Shown here piece by piece: positions 16,480 to 26,212 of a stretch of 64,000 nucleotides of DNA. This DNA is from Rhodococcus sp. P1Y. Lineage in GTDB: Bacteria; Actinomycetota; Actinomycetes; Mycobacteriales; Mycobacteriaceae. The notes under the pieces are model-generated. The model was given only the letters and a program-made list of their open reading frames with translations. It ran no database searches and was not told the origin of the DNA. Position 1 is the first letter of the stretch, and each line of letters opens with the position of its first letter. A program made the translations under genes and the position numbers. Location of the stretch: contig NZ_CP032762.1 of the NCBI RefSeq assembly GCF_003641205.1, positions 5,804,662 through 5,868,661 of the forward strand, in the 5' to 3' direction.

Positions 16480-17571
16480 TCACCCGGCCGGCGGCGGACC
16501 CGCCGTACGCCCCTTGACCAGTTCGGTGGGTAGGAATTCCGTCGACACGACGCCCGACCGCGAGGTGGACATCAGCAGAGCGCCCGCGCGCCTGCCCTTT
16601 TCCTCCGCGTCCTGACGGACGGTGGTGAGGTTGTCACGGATGGCACCCTCGACGCCATCGAAACCGGTGACCGTCAGCTGACCTGGAACGTCGATGCCGG
16701 TAACCTTGGCGAAGTTCAAGGCACCGAGTGCAAGTACGTCGGTGGTGCAGAGCATGGCCGTGGTCTCTCGGTTCGCTTGCAGCGCTTGGGCAGCCGCGGA
16801 GTGGCCGGATCTGGTGGTGTGCTCGAACCGTTCGACGACCGTCAAGGTCTCCGGGTCGAGCCCAGCGTCCGCCATCGCATCCTTGACGCCCGCAATGCGT
16901 TCGCGTTGGACGTGAAAGTGACTGTCCGCAAGCCTTCCCGGCGGTACGACGCCATCGCGTCGGTCACGTCCGAGCCGCATGCACAGCACTGCGATGTGCT
17001 TGTGACCGAGCGTGATCACCTGGTCGGCAATGAGTTTCATCGCGGCACGGTCGTCGATGGCGACGAGGGCAGCTTCCGGCACACCTCGTGGTTGATCGCA
17101 GATGACGATCGGCAGGTGCCGCTCGCGCACCGCTTGGAGGTACGGGTCGTCGTCGGCGACGGAGTAGACGACGAACGCGTCGACTCCTGCCTGCTGGACG
17201 ACGGCTGCAGCCGCGGTGTCGTCGCGATCGGGGCCCGCGGGTATCAACAGAAGGCCTTGTCCGGCTGCTTCGCACGATTCGGCCAGGCCTGCGAGGAACG
17301 CCATGGCGGCGGGGTCACGGAAGGAATAGCTGAGAGCCTCGGTCAGCACGAGACCGACCGCACCTGCCTTGCGAGTGCGCAACGACCGTGCAACCGGGTC
17401 GGGCCCGGCGTAGCCGCGACGCTTGGCTGCCATGAGCACTCGCTCGCGCAGTTCCGGGGACAGCTGGTCAGGACGGTTGTACGCGTTCGACACCGTGGTG
17501 CGCGACACCTTCAACTCGGCGGCGATCGACGCCAACGTTGCCGGGCGCCTCGGCTCCCTCGACCTGGACAT
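16480..17571 (-). CDS. LacI-family transcriptional regulator
   Basis: A 363-residue LacI/GalR regulator. The helix-turn-helix and hinge are at residues 11-65 (LASIAAELKVSRTTVSNAYN, RPDQLSPELRERVLMAAKRRGY), followed by a periplasmic-binding-protein-like sensor domain (about 70-350) with AVGLVLTEALSYSF and VTGFDGVEGA. It probably responds to a sugar. The neighbour to the left is the trehalose enzyme and to the right a metal importer, so the regulon is unclear. It is divergent from the metal-binding lipoprotein across 137 bp, where a LacI-like palindrome is found. Confidence 0.92.
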   Translation of the reverse strand: MSRSREPRRPATLASIAAELKVSRTTVSNAYNRPDQLSPELRERVLMAAKRRGYAGPDPVARSLRTRKAGAVGLVLTEALSYSFRDPAAMAFLAGLAESCEAAGQGLLLIPAGPDRDDTAAAAVVQQAGVDAFVVYSVADDDPYLQAVRERHLPIVICDQPRGVPEAALVAIDDRAAMKLIADQVITLGHKHIAVLCMRLGRDRRDGVVPPGRLADSHFHVQRERIAGVKDAMADAGLDPETLTVVERFEHTTRSGHSAAAQALQANRETTAMLCTTDVLALGALNFAKVTGIDVPGQLTVTGFDGVEGAIRDNLTTVRQDAEEKGRRAGALLMSTSRSGVVSTEFLPTELVKGRTAGPPPAG

Positions 17572-17662
17572 ACTCGGACGTTAGTCGCAAACCGGGTCCC
17601 AGTGAAAATCGAGGAGCCGATGCCCGATTCGATCCGTGACCAGGAAATAGCTAGAGTACAAC

Positions 17663-17675
17663 GGTAACGGTTTCC
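17663..17675. promoter_or_regulatory. Candidate operator between lacI-type gene and metal importer
   Basis: GGTAACGGTTTCC is an imperfect 13-bp palindrome (GGwAACsGTTwCC) within a longer ACGGTAACGGTTTCCAATT stretch. It lies 34 bp before the metal-binding lipoprotein start. The form fits a LacI-family operator and also resembles high-GC actinobacterial Zur boxes (TGAAAACGGTTTTCA type). Which protein binds cannot be told from the sequence. Confidence 0.4.
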
Positions 17676-17708
17676 AATTGCATCTAGATTTCTTCCAGGA
17701 GCACCCCC

Positions 17709-18698
17709 ATGCGTCGTACCACCACCGCGCTCGTCGGATTGTCCTGCGCCGCCACTCTCACCCTCAGCGCGTGCAGTTCGGACACCGAGACCCAGACGAC
17801 GTCGGCGCCCGCAACCGCAGTCGACGGACCGATCACCATCGTCGCCTCGACCAACGTGTGGGGAAGCGTCGCCGAAGCCGTTGCAGGCGACTTGGCCACC
17901 GTCGACTCGATCATCGCCGACCCGTCGGCAGACCCCCACTCGTACGAAGCAAGCCCCGGTGACGCCGCCAAGATCGCCGAGGCGTCGCTCGTCGTGTACA
18001 ACGGCGGCGGATACGACGAGTTCATCGACGACATCCTCGCTTCCGAGGGCCAGAACGTGCCGTCGGTCAACGCATTCGACCTTCTCGATGCCGATCACGC
18101 CCACGACGAGGACACCGCGGAGCCGGCCGACACAGCGGAGCCGGCCGACACCGATGGGCACAGCCACGGCGAGGTCAACGAACACGTCTGGTACAACGCC
18201 GAAGTAGCCGCTGCCACTGCAGAATCCATTGCAGAGTCACTCGGACAGCTCGATCCCGACAATGCCGCGCAGTACACCGCCAACGCCGAAACCTTCCACG
18301 AGCAGGTGCACGGCATCACCGACGTGACGGCGAAGATCGCCGCCGATCACAGCAACGTGCCCGTCGCACAAACCGAGCCGATTGCGCACTACCTGATCGA
18401 AGAATCCGGCTTGGACGACAAGACGCCCGAGGACTTCAAGGACGCCATCGAGGAGGGCAACGATCCGTCGCCTGCCTCCATCGCAGCCACTCGCGACCTG
18501 TTCACCTCGAACTCGGTCAAAGCACTGGTCTACAACACCCAGACTCAGGACGCCGTCACACAGGACATCCGCTCGACCGCCGAAGCGGCGGGTGTGCCCG
18601 TCGTCGAGGTCACCGAAACTCTGCCCGAAGGTCTGACCTACATCGAGTGGCAGACCAAGGCGGCCGAGGATCTCCAAGCCGCACTCAGTGCATCCTGA
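17709..18698 (+). CDS. Zinc/manganese ABC transporter substrate-binding lipoprotein
   Basis: A 329-residue ZnuA/AztC-type cluster 9 binding protein. The lipobox TLSAC puts the lipidated cysteine at residue 22. The fold motifs IVASTNVWGSVAEAVAGD and ADPHSYEASPGDAAKI (metal-ligand histidine) are followed by a His/Asp-rich loop with DADHAHDED and DGHSHGE, typical of zinc binders, then NEHVWYN. The loop carries a short internal duplication (TAEPAD twice). First gene of a three-gene importer operon. Metal specificity for zinc is likely from the histidine loop but not proven. Confidence 0.93.
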   Translation: MRRTTTALVGLSCAATLTLSACSSDTETQTTSAPATAVDGPITIVASTNVWGSVAEAVAGDLATVDSIIADPSADPHSYEASPGDAAKIAEASLVVYNGGGYDEFIDDILASEGQNVPSVNAFDLLDADHAHDEDTAEPADTAEPADTDGHSHGEVNEHVWYNAEVAAATAESIAESLGQLDPDNAAQYTANAETFHEQVHGITDVTAKIAADHSNVPVAQTEPIAHYLIEESGLDDKTPEDFKDAIEEGNDPSPASIAATRDLFTSNSVKALVYNTQTQDAVTQDIRSTAEAAGVPVVEVTETLPEGLTYIEWQTKAAEDLQAALSAS

Positions 18699-18735
18699 CT
18701 AGGCCCGATACGCACGGCCCTGGGAAGATGAACGC

Positions 18736-19557
18736 ATGTCTGCTGTAGAACTGCGCGACGCCGGTTTGGCGTTCGGTGAGCGCACGCTGTGGCAGAACCT
18801 CGACCTGAGCGTCGAGGCCGGCGAATTCGTCGCCGTCCTTGGCCCCAACGGCTCCGGCAAGACTTCGCTGCTCAAGGTCCTGCTCGGCCAGAACCATCTG
18901 ACCACGGGCGATGCCACCATCGGCGATGCTCCGGTTCGCCGCGGCCAGTCGGGCGTCGGTTACGTTCCCCAACAACGCAGCATCGACGACGGTTTGCCCC
19001 TGCGCGGGCGCGATCTCGTCGGCCTCGGCTGGGACGGTCATCAGTGGGGAATCGGACTTCGGGGACGGCGTGAACGCAGGCGAATCGTCGACGACGCAAT
19101 CGAACAGGTCGGTGCAGGCGCATTCGCCGACGCGCCCGTCGGCACGCTGTCCGGCGGCGAGCAGCAACGGCTGCGTATCGCGCAGGCACTCGTCGGCGAT
19201 CCGTCGGTCCTGCTGTGCGACGAGCCTTTGCTCAGCCTCGATCTCGCGAACCAGCGGTTGGTGTCCGAACTGATCGATCGACGACGCCGGGAGCACGGCA
19301 CCGCGGTCCTCTTCGTCACCCACGAGATCAATCCGATCCTTCCTCTCGTCGATCGCGTCGTGTACATCGTCGACGGCAAGTTCCGTATCGGCCGACCTGC
19401 CGAAGTGATGACCACCGAGGTGCTTTCGGAGTTGTACGGCACCGAGGTCGAGGTGTTGAAAGTCCGCGGCCGACTCATCGTCGTCGGCACCGGAGACTCC
19501 ATCGATGCGCTGGGAACTGCGGGTGCGCACCACCCACCTACCGAGGACGTGTCGTGA
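18736..19557 (+). CDS. Metal ABC transporter ATP-binding protein
   Basis: A 273-residue ABC ATPase. Walker A is GPNGSGKTS, the Q-loop is in YVPQQRS, the signature is LSGGEQQRLRIAQAL, Walker B is VLLCDEPLLSLD, and the switch histidine is in FVTHEINP. This is the organisation of ZnuC/AztA proteins that energise zinc or manganese uptake. It starts 37 bp after the binding lipoprotein and its stop overlaps the permease start by 4 bp (GTGA). Confidence 0.94.
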   Translation: MSAVELRDAGLAFGERTLWQNLDLSVEAGEFVAVLGPNGSGKTSLLKVLLGQNHLTTGDATIGDAPVRRGQSGVGYVPQQRSIDDGLPLRGRDLVGLGWDGHQWGIGLRGRRERRRIVDDAIEQVGAGAFADAPVGTLSGGEQQRLRIAQALVGDPSVLLCDEPLLSLDLANQRLVSELIDRRRREHGTAVLFVTHEINPILPLVDRVVYIVDGKFRIGRPAEVMTTEVLSELYGTEVEVLKVRGRLIVVGTGDSIDALGTAGAHHPPTEDVS

Positions 19558-20432
19558 ACGAGAAAGTCATAGACGCCTTCTCCAAGATCTTCGACTTCAG
19601 CACCACCGCGAACCTGCTGAGCTACGACTTCGTTCAACAAGCACTCATCGCGGCCGCCATCCTCGGGTTGCTCGCGGGCGCGCTCGGACCGCTCATCGTC
19701 AGCCGTCAATGGGCATTCGCGGTTCACGGCTCGAGTGAGCTGTCGCTGACGGGTGCATCGGCGGCACTGCTCGTGGGCATCACCGTCGGACTCGGAGCGA
19801 TCGTCGGATCCGTCGTCGCGGCCGTGATGTTCGCGCTGCTCGGATCGAAGGCGCGCGACCGCGACTCGGTCATCGGCGTGATCATGTCGTTCGGTCTCGG
19901 CCTGTCGGTGCTCTTCATCTGGCTGTACCCCGGACGTACCGGCACCAGCTTCTCGCTCCTCATCGGCCAAATCGTCGGCGTCGGGCAGAGCGGGTTGCAG
20001 TTGCTGTTGATCTGCGCGGTGCTCGTGCTGATCGTGCTGGCAGTCGTCTACCGCCCCTTGTTGTTCGCCAGCACCGACCCGGAGGTCGCACTGGCCAGAG
20101 GCGTCCCGGTACGGGCGTTGTCGGTCGTCTTCGCTGTGTTGGTCGGCGTAGCCTGCGCGTTGGGTGTACAGATCGTCGGTGCTCTGCTGGTTCTGTCGCT
20201 GCTCATCACCCCCGCAGCCGCTGCCGCACGTGTGACTGCCAGCCCGCTGAAAGCGACGCTGCTGTCCATCCTGTTCGCCGAAACCGCGGCCGTCGGCGGG
20301 ATTCTGCTGTCCCTGGCTCCCGGCGTGCCCGTGTCGACCTTCGTGACCACGATCTCGTTCGTTATCTACCTCGTCTGCCGTGCCGTGGGATCTCGCCGTA
20401 AGGCCAATTCAGGACGGGTGCTCGCGGTCTAG
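19554..20432 (+). CDS. Metal ABC transporter permease
   Basis: A 292-residue membrane protein of the ZnuB/AztB (ABC-3) family with about eight to nine helices. Diagnostic segments include [40 protein letters not shown] and, near the end, [24 protein letters not shown]. It completes the importer encoded from 17709. The GTG start is set by the 4-base overlap with the ATPase gene; the much longer open frame upstream is a shadow of that gene. Confidence 0.94.
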   Translation: MNEKVIDAFSKIFDFSTTANLLSYDFVQQALIAAAILGLLAGALGPLIVSRQWAFAVHGSSELSLTGASAALLVGITVGLGAIVGSVVAAVMFALLGSKARDRDSVIGVIMSFGLGLSVLFIWLYPGRTGTSFSLLIGQIVGVGQSGLQLLLICAVLVLIVLAVVYRPLLFASTDPEVALARGVPVRALSVVFAVLVGVACALGVQIVGALLVLSLLITPAAAAARVTASPLKATLLSILFAETAAVGGILLSLAPGVPVSTFVTTISFVIYLVCRAVGSRRKANSGRVLAV

Positions 20433-20443
20433 ACTTGGCTCCG

Positions 20444-21202
20444 ATGCCTTCCATCGATTTGAACTCGGACCTCGGCGAAAGTTTCGGTACCTGGAAACTA
20501 GGTGACGACGACGCCATGTTGGCGGTCGTCACGAGCGCGAATGTCGCGTGCGGCTTCCACGCGGGCGATCCGCGGACGATTCTCGACACCTGTCGCGCTG
20601 CTGCGGATGGTGCCGTTCGTATCGGCGCTCAAGTCGGTTACCGCGATCTCGCCGGATTCGGCAGACGCTTCATCGACATCGAGCCTGCCGATCTGACCGC
20701 CGACGTTCTGTACCAGATGGGCGCCCTCGACGGTCTCGCTCAGGCGGCCGGTTCAGCGATCGCCTACGTCAAACCTCATGGAGCGCTGTACAACGCGATC
20801 GTCAGCCATCGAGAGCAAGCGCAGGCCGTGGTCGACGCCGTACGCACCTACGACCCGACTCTTCCTGTCCTCGGACTACCCGGCTCCGTATTCCTCGACG
20901 TAGCCCACGGAGCCGGACTGAGAACCGTCTCCGAGGCGTTCGCCGATCGTGCGTACACCCCGAGCGGCGAGTTGGTATCCAGGCGTATCGACGGCGCAGT
21001 CCTGTCCGATCCGTCCACGGTGGCCGAGCGGGTACTCAGGCTGGTACGCGACGGTGTGGTCGAGGCGATCGACGGCTCGACAGTGAGCATCGACGCCGAA
21101 TCCGTCTGCGTGCACGGAGATTCGCCCGGCGCACTCGAGATGGCACGTGCAGTCCGTAATACACTGTCCGACAACGACATCGACATCTCCGCGTTCGTCT
21201 GA
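20444..21202 (+). CDS. pxpA: 5-oxoprolinase subunit PxpA (LamB/YcsF family)
   Basis: A 252-residue LamB/YcsF protein beginning [20 protein letters not shown], with [15 protein letters not shown] and [12 protein letters not shown], the conserved His/Asp-bearing segments. PxpA works with PxpBC in ATP-dependent hydrolysis of 5-oxoproline to glutamate. The ATG at 20444 matches the family start. Its stop overlaps the pxpB start by one base. Confidence 0.95.
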   Translation: MPSIDLNSDLGESFGTWKLGDDDAMLAVVTSANVACGFHAGDPRTILDTCRAAADGAVRIGAQVGYRDLAGFGRRFIDIEPADLTADVLYQMGALDGLAQAAGSAIAYVKPHGALYNAIVSHREQAQAVVDAVRTYDPTLPVLGLPGSVFLDVAHGAGLRTVSEAFADRAYTPSGELVSRRIDGAVLSDPSTVAERVLRLVRDGVVEAIDGSTVSIDAESVCVHGDSPGALEMARAVRNTLSDNDIDISAFV

Positions 21203-21804
21203 TGATCATCCACGACTGCGGAGATCACGCATTGCTCGTCGAGTATTCCGACTTGGCCGAGACCATGACGTACTACCGGTCTCTCGCCCAGTCCCCGATC
21301 GACGAAGTCGAGGACCTCGTCCCCGCTGCGCGCACCGTCCTCGTGCGGCACAACGGGAATCGCGATCGCGTGCTCGATTGGGTCCGCACAAAAGATCCTG
21401 CGAACTCCACCGCAGCAGAAAACAGCGAACCCGTGGTCATCGTAGTGTCCTACAACGGCGAGGACCTGGGTGACGTAGCCGAGGCCACGTCGATGAGCGT
21501 CGACGAGGTTATCCGCGCACACACGGAGCAGACGTGGACCGTTGCGTTCGGCGGATTTGCGCCGGGATTCGGCTACCTCGTCGGCGAAAACGATCGGCTG
21601 CACGTGCCTCGCCGCAACACACCACGCACGAAGGTGCCCGCAGGTTCGGTGGGGCTGGCGGGTGAATTCTCGGGCATCTACCCGCGCAGCTCCCCGGGCG
21701 GTTGGCAGCTGATCGGAAGAACCGATGCGCCGCTATGGGACGTTCACCGCGACCCACCTGCCCTGTTGCAACCGGGAGCAACCGTCCGGTTCGAGCAACG
21801 ATGA
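21202..21804 (+). CDS. pxpB: 5-oxoprolinase subunit PxpB (KipI-like)
   Basis: A 200-residue member of the KipI/PxpB family. The characteristic segment TVAFGGFAPGFGYLVG is at about residues 113-128, followed by VPRRNTPRTKVPAGSVGLAG and YPRSSPGGWQLIGRT. In Bacillus the homologue KipI inhibits a sporulation kinase, but next to pxpA and pxpC the 5-oxoprolinase role is much more likely. Start and stop overlap both neighbours (TGATG and ATGA). Confidence 0.95.
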   Translation: MIIHDCGDHALLVEYSDLAETMTYYRSLAQSPIDEVEDLVPAARTVLVRHNGNRDRVLDWVRTKDPANSTAAENSEPVVIVVSYNGEDLGDVAEATSMSVDEVIRAHTEQTWTVAFGGFAPGFGYLVGENDRLHVPRRNTPRTKVPAGSVGLAGEFSGIYPRSSPGGWQLIGRTDAPLWDVHRDPPALLQPGATVRFEQR

Positions 21805-22652
21805 GTTCCATCGAAGTGCTCTCCCCGGGTGCGCTTTCCACAGTCCAGGATCGAGGCAGGCTCGGATATTCGTCCATCGGCGTCGGCCGCTCCGGAGCTG
21901 CGGACAGCGACGCACATGACACCGCAAATCGGCTGGTAGGCAACATGCTCGGCGCAGCAACAGTGGAGACGACTCTCGGCGGACTGCGAATACGAGCGCA
22001 CGGACCCGTCGTGACCGCGGCGACCGGGGCTCGGGCGCCGGTGACGATCAACGGCGTCGGCGATGCGATGCACTGCACTCTCAACCTCGCCGATGGGGAC
22101 GAATTGTTCATCGGGACAGCCATTTCCGGACTTCGGACCTATCTCGCGGTCCGAGGCGGCATCGACGTCGAACCGGTTCTCGGAAGCAGATCGACCGACA
22201 CGATGGCCGAGCTCGGACCAGCGCCGCTCGCTGCGAACGACGTGCTCACCATCGGCCGGGAGTCGACCGATTGGCCTGCCGCATCCTGGGCCCCACCGCG
22301 TATCGATTCCGGGCCCATCCGGGTAATCCTCGGCCCCCGCGACGACTGGTTCGCCGACGCGTCCGCACTGTTCGGCCAGGAATGGACGGTCACCTCCGAA
22401 GCCGACCGCGTCGGCGTCAGACTCGATGGCGTCGCACCGTTGGAACGCTCGGGCACCGCTGAACTCCCCAGCGAAGGCATGGTCGTCGGCGCCCTTCAGG
22501 TCCCTCCTGACGGTCAACCGGTCGTGTTCCTGGCCGACCACCCCGTCACCGGCGGTTACCCGGTCATCGGTGTCGTCACCAGCGCCGACCTTCCCCGCCT
22601 CGGCCAGCTACGCCCGGGGGATGTCGTGCGCTTCGCGCCCGTGCGTGCGTAA
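21801..22652 (+). CDS. pxpC: 5-oxoprolinase subunit PxpC (KipA-like)
   Basis: A 283-residue biotin-dependent-carboxylase-like domain protein of the PxpC/KipA type: VLSPGALSTVQDRGRLGYSS at the N-terminus, GRSGAADSDAHDTANRLVGN, and near the C-terminus PSEGMVVGALQVPPDGQP with HPVTGGYPVIG. It forms the PxpBC part of 5-oxoprolinase. The stop codon and last residues (PVRA) are encoded by repeat A2, the same C-terminus as MutY in this window. Confidence 0.95.
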   Translation: MSSIEVLSPGALSTVQDRGRLGYSSIGVGRSGAADSDAHDTANRLVGNMLGAATVETTLGGLRIRAHGPVVTAATGARAPVTINGVGDAMHCTLNLADGDELFIGTAISGLRTYLAVRGGIDVEPVLGSRSTDTMAELGPAPLAANDVLTIGRESTDWPAASWAPPRIDSGPIRVILGPRDDWFADASALFGQEWTVTSEADRVGVRLDGVAPLERSGTAELPSEGMVVGALQVPPDGQPVVFLADHPVTGGYPVIGVVTSADLPRLGQLRPGDVVRFAPVRA

Positions 22653-22680
22653 TGACAGCGGAGTGTCATTACGCACGCAC
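22641..22680. repeat. Dispersed intergenic palindrome, family A (copy A2), terminator-like
   Basis: A perfect 17-bp inverted repeat, GTGCGTGCGTAATGACA and its complement, separated by a 6-base loop. It lies between the convergent pxpC and iron-binding lipoprotein genes and contains the pxpC stop codon (22650-22652). Such a stem could terminate transcription from both sides, though no T-tract follows. Confidence 0.9.
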
Positions 22681-22686
22681 GTGCCG

Positions 22687-23688
22687 TTACTTGGATGCAG
22701 CCTCGGCGAGCTGTGGGACGAGCGCGTCGATTGCGAATGGCAGGCTCAGGACCGTGCCCCACGTCAAGGCACCGGACACGATCGGATCATCGACGAAGAT
22801 GGCTCTGCCGTCCCGTGCGACGTTCAAGGCCTGATACGTCGGCACTGCCTTGACCTGATCGCTCGTGCCTACGCTACTGCCCGTGTTCCACACCAGCACA
22901 TCGAGATCGAGCATTCCCAGTTGTTCGGTGCTGATCTGGAATGCGTCCTGGTCTCCCGCGAGATCGGCAATCTGCTGCGGAATTACGAACCCCAAGGACG
23001 TGAGAAGACGAGAACGCTGGTCGTTCGGCGACCGCACCCAGAAGCTGCCCGGTTCACCGGCCTCGGCGACCGCGACGGTCTTGCCCTCGAACTCGGGATG
23101 AGCTTGCCGTTGCGCGGTCAGTTCGGCATCGACGTCGGAGACCAGCTCTGCAGCCTTGTCGGACTGCCCTAGAGTATCGCCGACAAGTCGGACGCTCTCC
23201 TGCCACGGCATACCGAAATCGGGGTAGTCGGGCGAGCCCGTCACGGTGGGAGCGATCTCGCTCAAGCGTGAATAGGCGTCACTGCTGACATCGATGTACT
23301 GGGCCATGATGAGATCCGGTTGCAGCGCGGCGATCTGCTCGTAGGCGATGTTGGCCTGCCCGGTGAACTGCCCCCGATTGAACACCTCAGGCTGGGCGTC
23401 GCCCAGCGCGTCCTGGGCCCACGGCCACGTTGCGTACGGATAGTCCCCATACCAATCGGTGACCCCGACCGGAACCTCCGCGAACGCAAGCAGAGTGTCC
23501 TGATCCGAGTAGCCGACGGTGACGATCCGTTCGGGGTCGACGGGGACCTCGGTGGTCCCGAGCTTGTGCACCACAGAACGTGTCTCGGTCGCCGGCTTCT
23601 CCTCTGCATCGGAGGCACACGCGCCCACACCGAGAACAAGACCGAATGCTGCGATGCCCGCAACTGCGCGCACACTGTTGAACGCCAC
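22687..23688 (-). CDS. Iron-siderophore ABC transporter substrate-binding lipoprotein
   Basis: A 333-residue FepB/FecB-type binding protein. The signal peptide ends at a GVGAC lipobox (C24). The fold has KLGTTEVPVDPERIVTVGYSDQD, the mid-region IAALQPDLIMAQYIDVSSDAY, and C-terminal VDDPIVSGALTWGTVLSLPF. It captures ferric siderophores for an ABC importer encoded elsewhere. GTG start at 23688. A near-consensus IdeR box at 23705-23723 predicts iron repression. Confidence 0.93.
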   Translation of the reverse strand: MAFNSVRAVAGIAAFGLVLGVGACASDAEEKPATETRSVVHKLGTTEVPVDPERIVTVGYSDQDTLLAFAEVPVGVTDWYGDYPYATWPWAQDALGDAQPEVFNRGQFTGQANIAYEQIAALQPDLIMAQYIDVSSDAYSRLSEIAPTVTGSPDYPDFGMPWQESVRLVGDTLGQSDKAAELVSDVDAELTAQRQAHPEFEGKTVAVAEAGEPGSFWVRSPNDQRSRLLTSLGFVIPQQIADLAGDQDAFQISTEQLGMLDLDVLVWNTGSSVGTSDQVKAVPTYQALNVARDGRAIFVDDPIVSGALTWGTVLSLPFAIDALVPQLAEAASK

Positions 23689-23704
23689 GTGACGAACCCT
23701 TTCG

Positions 23705-23723
23705 TTAGGTTCGACTAACCTAA
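23705..23723. promoter_or_regulatory. IdeR/DtxR iron box
   Basis: TTAGGTTCGACTAACCTAA matches 17 of 19 bases of the IdeR/DtxR consensus TTAGGTTAGGCTAACCTAA and is 17 bp upstream of the siderophore-binding lipoprotein start. Iron-loaded IdeR would repress this gene. Confidence 0.92.
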
Positions 23724-23738
23724 CATTCGTCGCGGGTC

Positions 23739-23778
23739 GTGCGTGCGTAATGACATTGGGGTGTCACTACCCACGCAC
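23739..23778. repeat. Dispersed intergenic palindrome, family A (copy A3)
   Basis: Arms GTGCGTGCGTAATGACA and TGTCACTACCCACGCAC (two mismatches) around a 6-base loop. It lies downstream of rlmB and just upstream of the IdeR box. The right flank GGGCGGCGAAGCCG is the exact complement of the flank at the mutY end (CGGCTTCGCCGCCC), so the mobile unit is longer than the stem. Confidence 0.85.
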
Positions 23779-23793
23779 GGGCGGCGAAGCCGC

Positions 23794-24774
23794 TTACCGC
23801 CTACGCTGACGCGCGATGTCGGCGAGCACAACGCCCGCTGCTACGGATGCATTCAGCGACTCGACCGGCCCAGCCATCGGAATCGACAGGATCGAATCGC
23901 AGGTCTCACGAACCAAGCGCGAGAGGCCCTTGCCCTCGGATCCGACGACGATGGCGACGGGTCCGCTGGCGTCGAAGTCGTCGAGCGTGGTGTCGCCCTC
24001 GGCGTCGAGGCCGACGATGGTGACACCCTTGGTCTGCCAATCCTTGAGCGTACGAGTCAGATTGGTAGCCCGAGCGACGGGAAGCCGGGCCGCCGCACCG
24101 GCACTCGTGCGCCATGCGACTGCGGACACGCTTGCGCTTCGACGCTGCGGGATCACGACGCCATGGCCACCGAAGGCAGCGACGGAACGCACGACAGCTC
24201 CGAGGTTGCGGGGGTCGGTGATGTTGTCGAGCGCGACGAGAATCGCAGACTCCTGGTGTGCGCGAGCGGCACCGAGAAGATCGTCGGGGTGTGCGTAGCG
24301 ATACGGCGGCACCTGAAGCGCGAGACCCTGGTGCAGGCCGTTGACGCTGAGCTTGTCCAGATCGCTGCGTGGCACCTCGAGAATCGAGATGCCGGCGTCG
24401 GCGGCGCGCTGAATGCTCTCCTTGAGCCGCTCGTCGCTGTCGGTGCCGACAGCGACCCACAGAGCCGTCGCCGGCACACCCGCGCGGAGGCACTCCACGA
24501 CAGGGTTACGACCCAGCACCACCTCGGGAGCGTCGTCGTTCTTTCTGCTCGCGACGCGACCGCCGCCCTGCCTGCCACCGCCGCCTTGGTTCTGTGCGGA
24601 CTTCTCCGCAAGCTTGGCCCGTCGCGACGCGGGGTGCTTCGTCCTGGCCTCGGCTGGTGGCGTCGCACCGCGTCCTTCGAGGCCCCTGCGGCGGTTACCG
24701 CCGGATCCGGCGACCTGCCCCTTCTTGGTGCCTGTCTTGCGAACTGCGCCGCGCCTACTGGAATTGCCTGCCAT
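23794..24774 (-). CDS. rlmB: 23S rRNA (guanosine-2'-O-)-methyltransferase, TrmH/SpoU family
   Basis: A 326-residue SPOUT methyltransferase. The first 75 residues are a basic, Arg/Lys/Gly-rich extension. The substrate-binding domain follows ([15 protein letters not shown]), then the SPOUT domain with [37 protein letters not shown] and [16 protein letters not shown], the three motifs that bind S-adenosylmethionine in a trefoil knot. It probably methylates 23S rRNA at G2251. The ATG at 24774 overlaps the cysS stop by one base. Same position as Rv3579c next to cysS in M. tuberculosis. Confidence 0.93.
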   Translation of the reverse strand: MAGNSSRRGAVRKTGTKKGQVAGSGGNRRRGLEGRGATPPAEARTKHPASRRAKLAEKSAQNQGGGGRQGGGRVASRKNDDAPEVVLGRNPVVECLRAGVPATALWVAVGTDSDERLKESIQRAADAGISILEVPRSDLDKLSVNGLHQGLALQVPPYRYAHPDDLLGAARAHQESAILVALDNITDPRNLGAVVRSVAAFGGHGVVIPQRRSASVSAVAWRTSAGAAARLPVARATNLTRTLKDWQTKGVTIVGLDAEGDTTLDDFDASGPVAIVVGSEGKGLSRLVRETCDSILSIPMAGPVESLNASVAAGVVLADIARQRRR

Positions 24775-26198
24775 CACTGCCCTGCTTCGTCGGTACCACT
24801 GGTTGCCCCGACGGACCATTCGGGCCCGTTGGGGGTGTCTGTCACGTCTATTCCGGCCTTCGCCAGACGGTCCCTGATCGCGTCCGCTGCGGCCCAGTCC
24901 TTGTCGACCTTCGCCTGTGCGCGGCGCTGCAACTCGGCGTCGACCAGAACACCGAGGGCTCCGACGACGGCATCGTTGTCGCCCGAATCAGCTGCCCAAT
25001 GCGGGTCGAGTGGGTCGACGCCGAGAATGGACAGCATCGCCCTGACCTTCGACGCCTGCTCGACGGCTCCGGAAAGGTCCCCACTCTCGAGCGCACTGTT
25101 GCCGGTTTTCACCGTTGCATGCACGGCAGCGAGGGCCTTGGGTACTCCGAGATCGTCGTTCAGCGCGGCGGCGAAGTCCTCGGTCCACGTGCCGAGCGGA
25201 ACCTCTCCGGCGCGTTCGACGGTGCGCTTCACGAAACCTTCGATGCCGCGGTACGTGACCGCTGCCGTCTGCAGTGCATTGTCCGAATACTCAAGCATCG
25301 AACGGTAGTGCGCACTTCCGAGGTAGTAGCGAAGTTCCTGCGGTCGAACGCTTTTCAGCACATTCGGCACGGACAGGACGTTGCCGAGCGATTTCGACAT
25401 CTTCTCGCCGCCCATGGTGACCCAGCCGTTGTGGAGCCAGTATCGGCTGAATCCGTCGCCTGCAGCCTTGCTCTGAGCGCGCTCGTTCTCGTGATGTGGA
25501 AACACCAGATCCAAACCGCCGCAATGGATATCGAAGTCCGGACCGAGGTACGCCTCGCACATAGCCGAGCATTCGAGATGCCAACCCGGCCGGCCACGGC
25601 CCCACGGCGTCGGCCACGACGGCTCGCCTGGCTTCGCAGCCTTCCACAGCGTGAAGTCTCGCGGGTCGCGCTTTCCGGCGCCGACGCTCTCACCCTGATG
25701 AACGTCGTCGAGTTTGTGACCGGACAGTGCGCCGTAATCGGGGAAGCTGACGACGTCGAAATAGACGTCACCTTCCGCGGCATACGCATGACCGGAAGCG
25801 ATGAGCCGTTCGATCAGCTCGACCATCTGTGTGATGTGCCCGGTCGCCCGCGGCTCGGCCGAGGGCGGAAGTACTCCGAGCTTGTCGTACGCCCAGGTGA
25901 ACGATCGCTCGAACGTCGCTGCCCACTCCCACCACGGGCGGCCGGCGTCGCGTGCCTTGTTCAATATCTTGTCGTCGATATCGGTGACGTTGCGGATGAA
26001 CGCCACGTCGTAGTCGTGGGCGAGAAGCCAACGCCGCAACACGTCGAAGGCGACTCCACTACGTACGTGACCGATGTGCGGCTCACCCTGGACCGTCGCC
26101 CCACACAGATACACCGATGCATGGCCAGGGACCAAGGGGGAAAATTCCCGCAGGGCCCTCGTCTCGGTGTCGTATAGGTGAAGGGTCACGACCAGCAA
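24774..26198 (-). CDS. cysS: Cysteinyl-tRNA synthetase
   Basis: A 474-residue class I synthetase. The HIGH motif is in [11 protein letters not shown], the KMSKS motif in [12 protein letters not shown], and zinc-binding residues lie in [17 protein letters not shown] and the HHENE stretch. It charges tRNA-Cys with cysteine. The GTG at 26189 is an alternative start. The gene is in the conserved ispD-ispF-cysS-rlmB order. It is not the related MshC mycothiol ligase, which lacks this operon context. Confidence 0.96.
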   Translation of the reverse strand: MLVVTLHLYDTETRALREFSPLVPGHASVYLCGATVQGEPHIGHVRSGVAFDVLRRWLLAHDYDVAFIRNVTDIDDKILNKARDAGRPWWEWAATFERSFTWAYDKLGVLPPSAEPRATGHITQMVELIERLIASGHAYAAEGDVYFDVVSFPDYGALSGHKLDDVHQGESVGAGKRDPRDFTLWKAAKPGEPSWPTPWGRGRPGWHLECSAMCEAYLGPDFDIHCGGLDLVFPHHENERAQSKAAGDGFSRYWLHNGWVTMGGEKMSKSLGNVLSVPNVLKSVRPQELRYYLGSAHYRSMLEYSDNALQTAAVTYRGIEGFVKRTVERAGEVPLGTWTEDFAAALNDDLGVPKALAAVHATVKTGNSALESGDLSGAVEQASKVRAMLSILGVDPLDPHWAADSGDNDAVVGALGVLVDAELQRRAQAKVDKDWAAADAIRDRLAKAGIDVTDTPNGPEWSVGATSGTDEAGQ

Positions 26199-26212
26199 TG
26201 CTACCGGTGCAT

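Noticed and set aside
23743..25308. Long plus-strand frame of 521 codons
   Set aside because: It lies opposite rlmB and cysS, both of which show complete enzyme motifs; the frame is a shadow caused by high GC at third positions.
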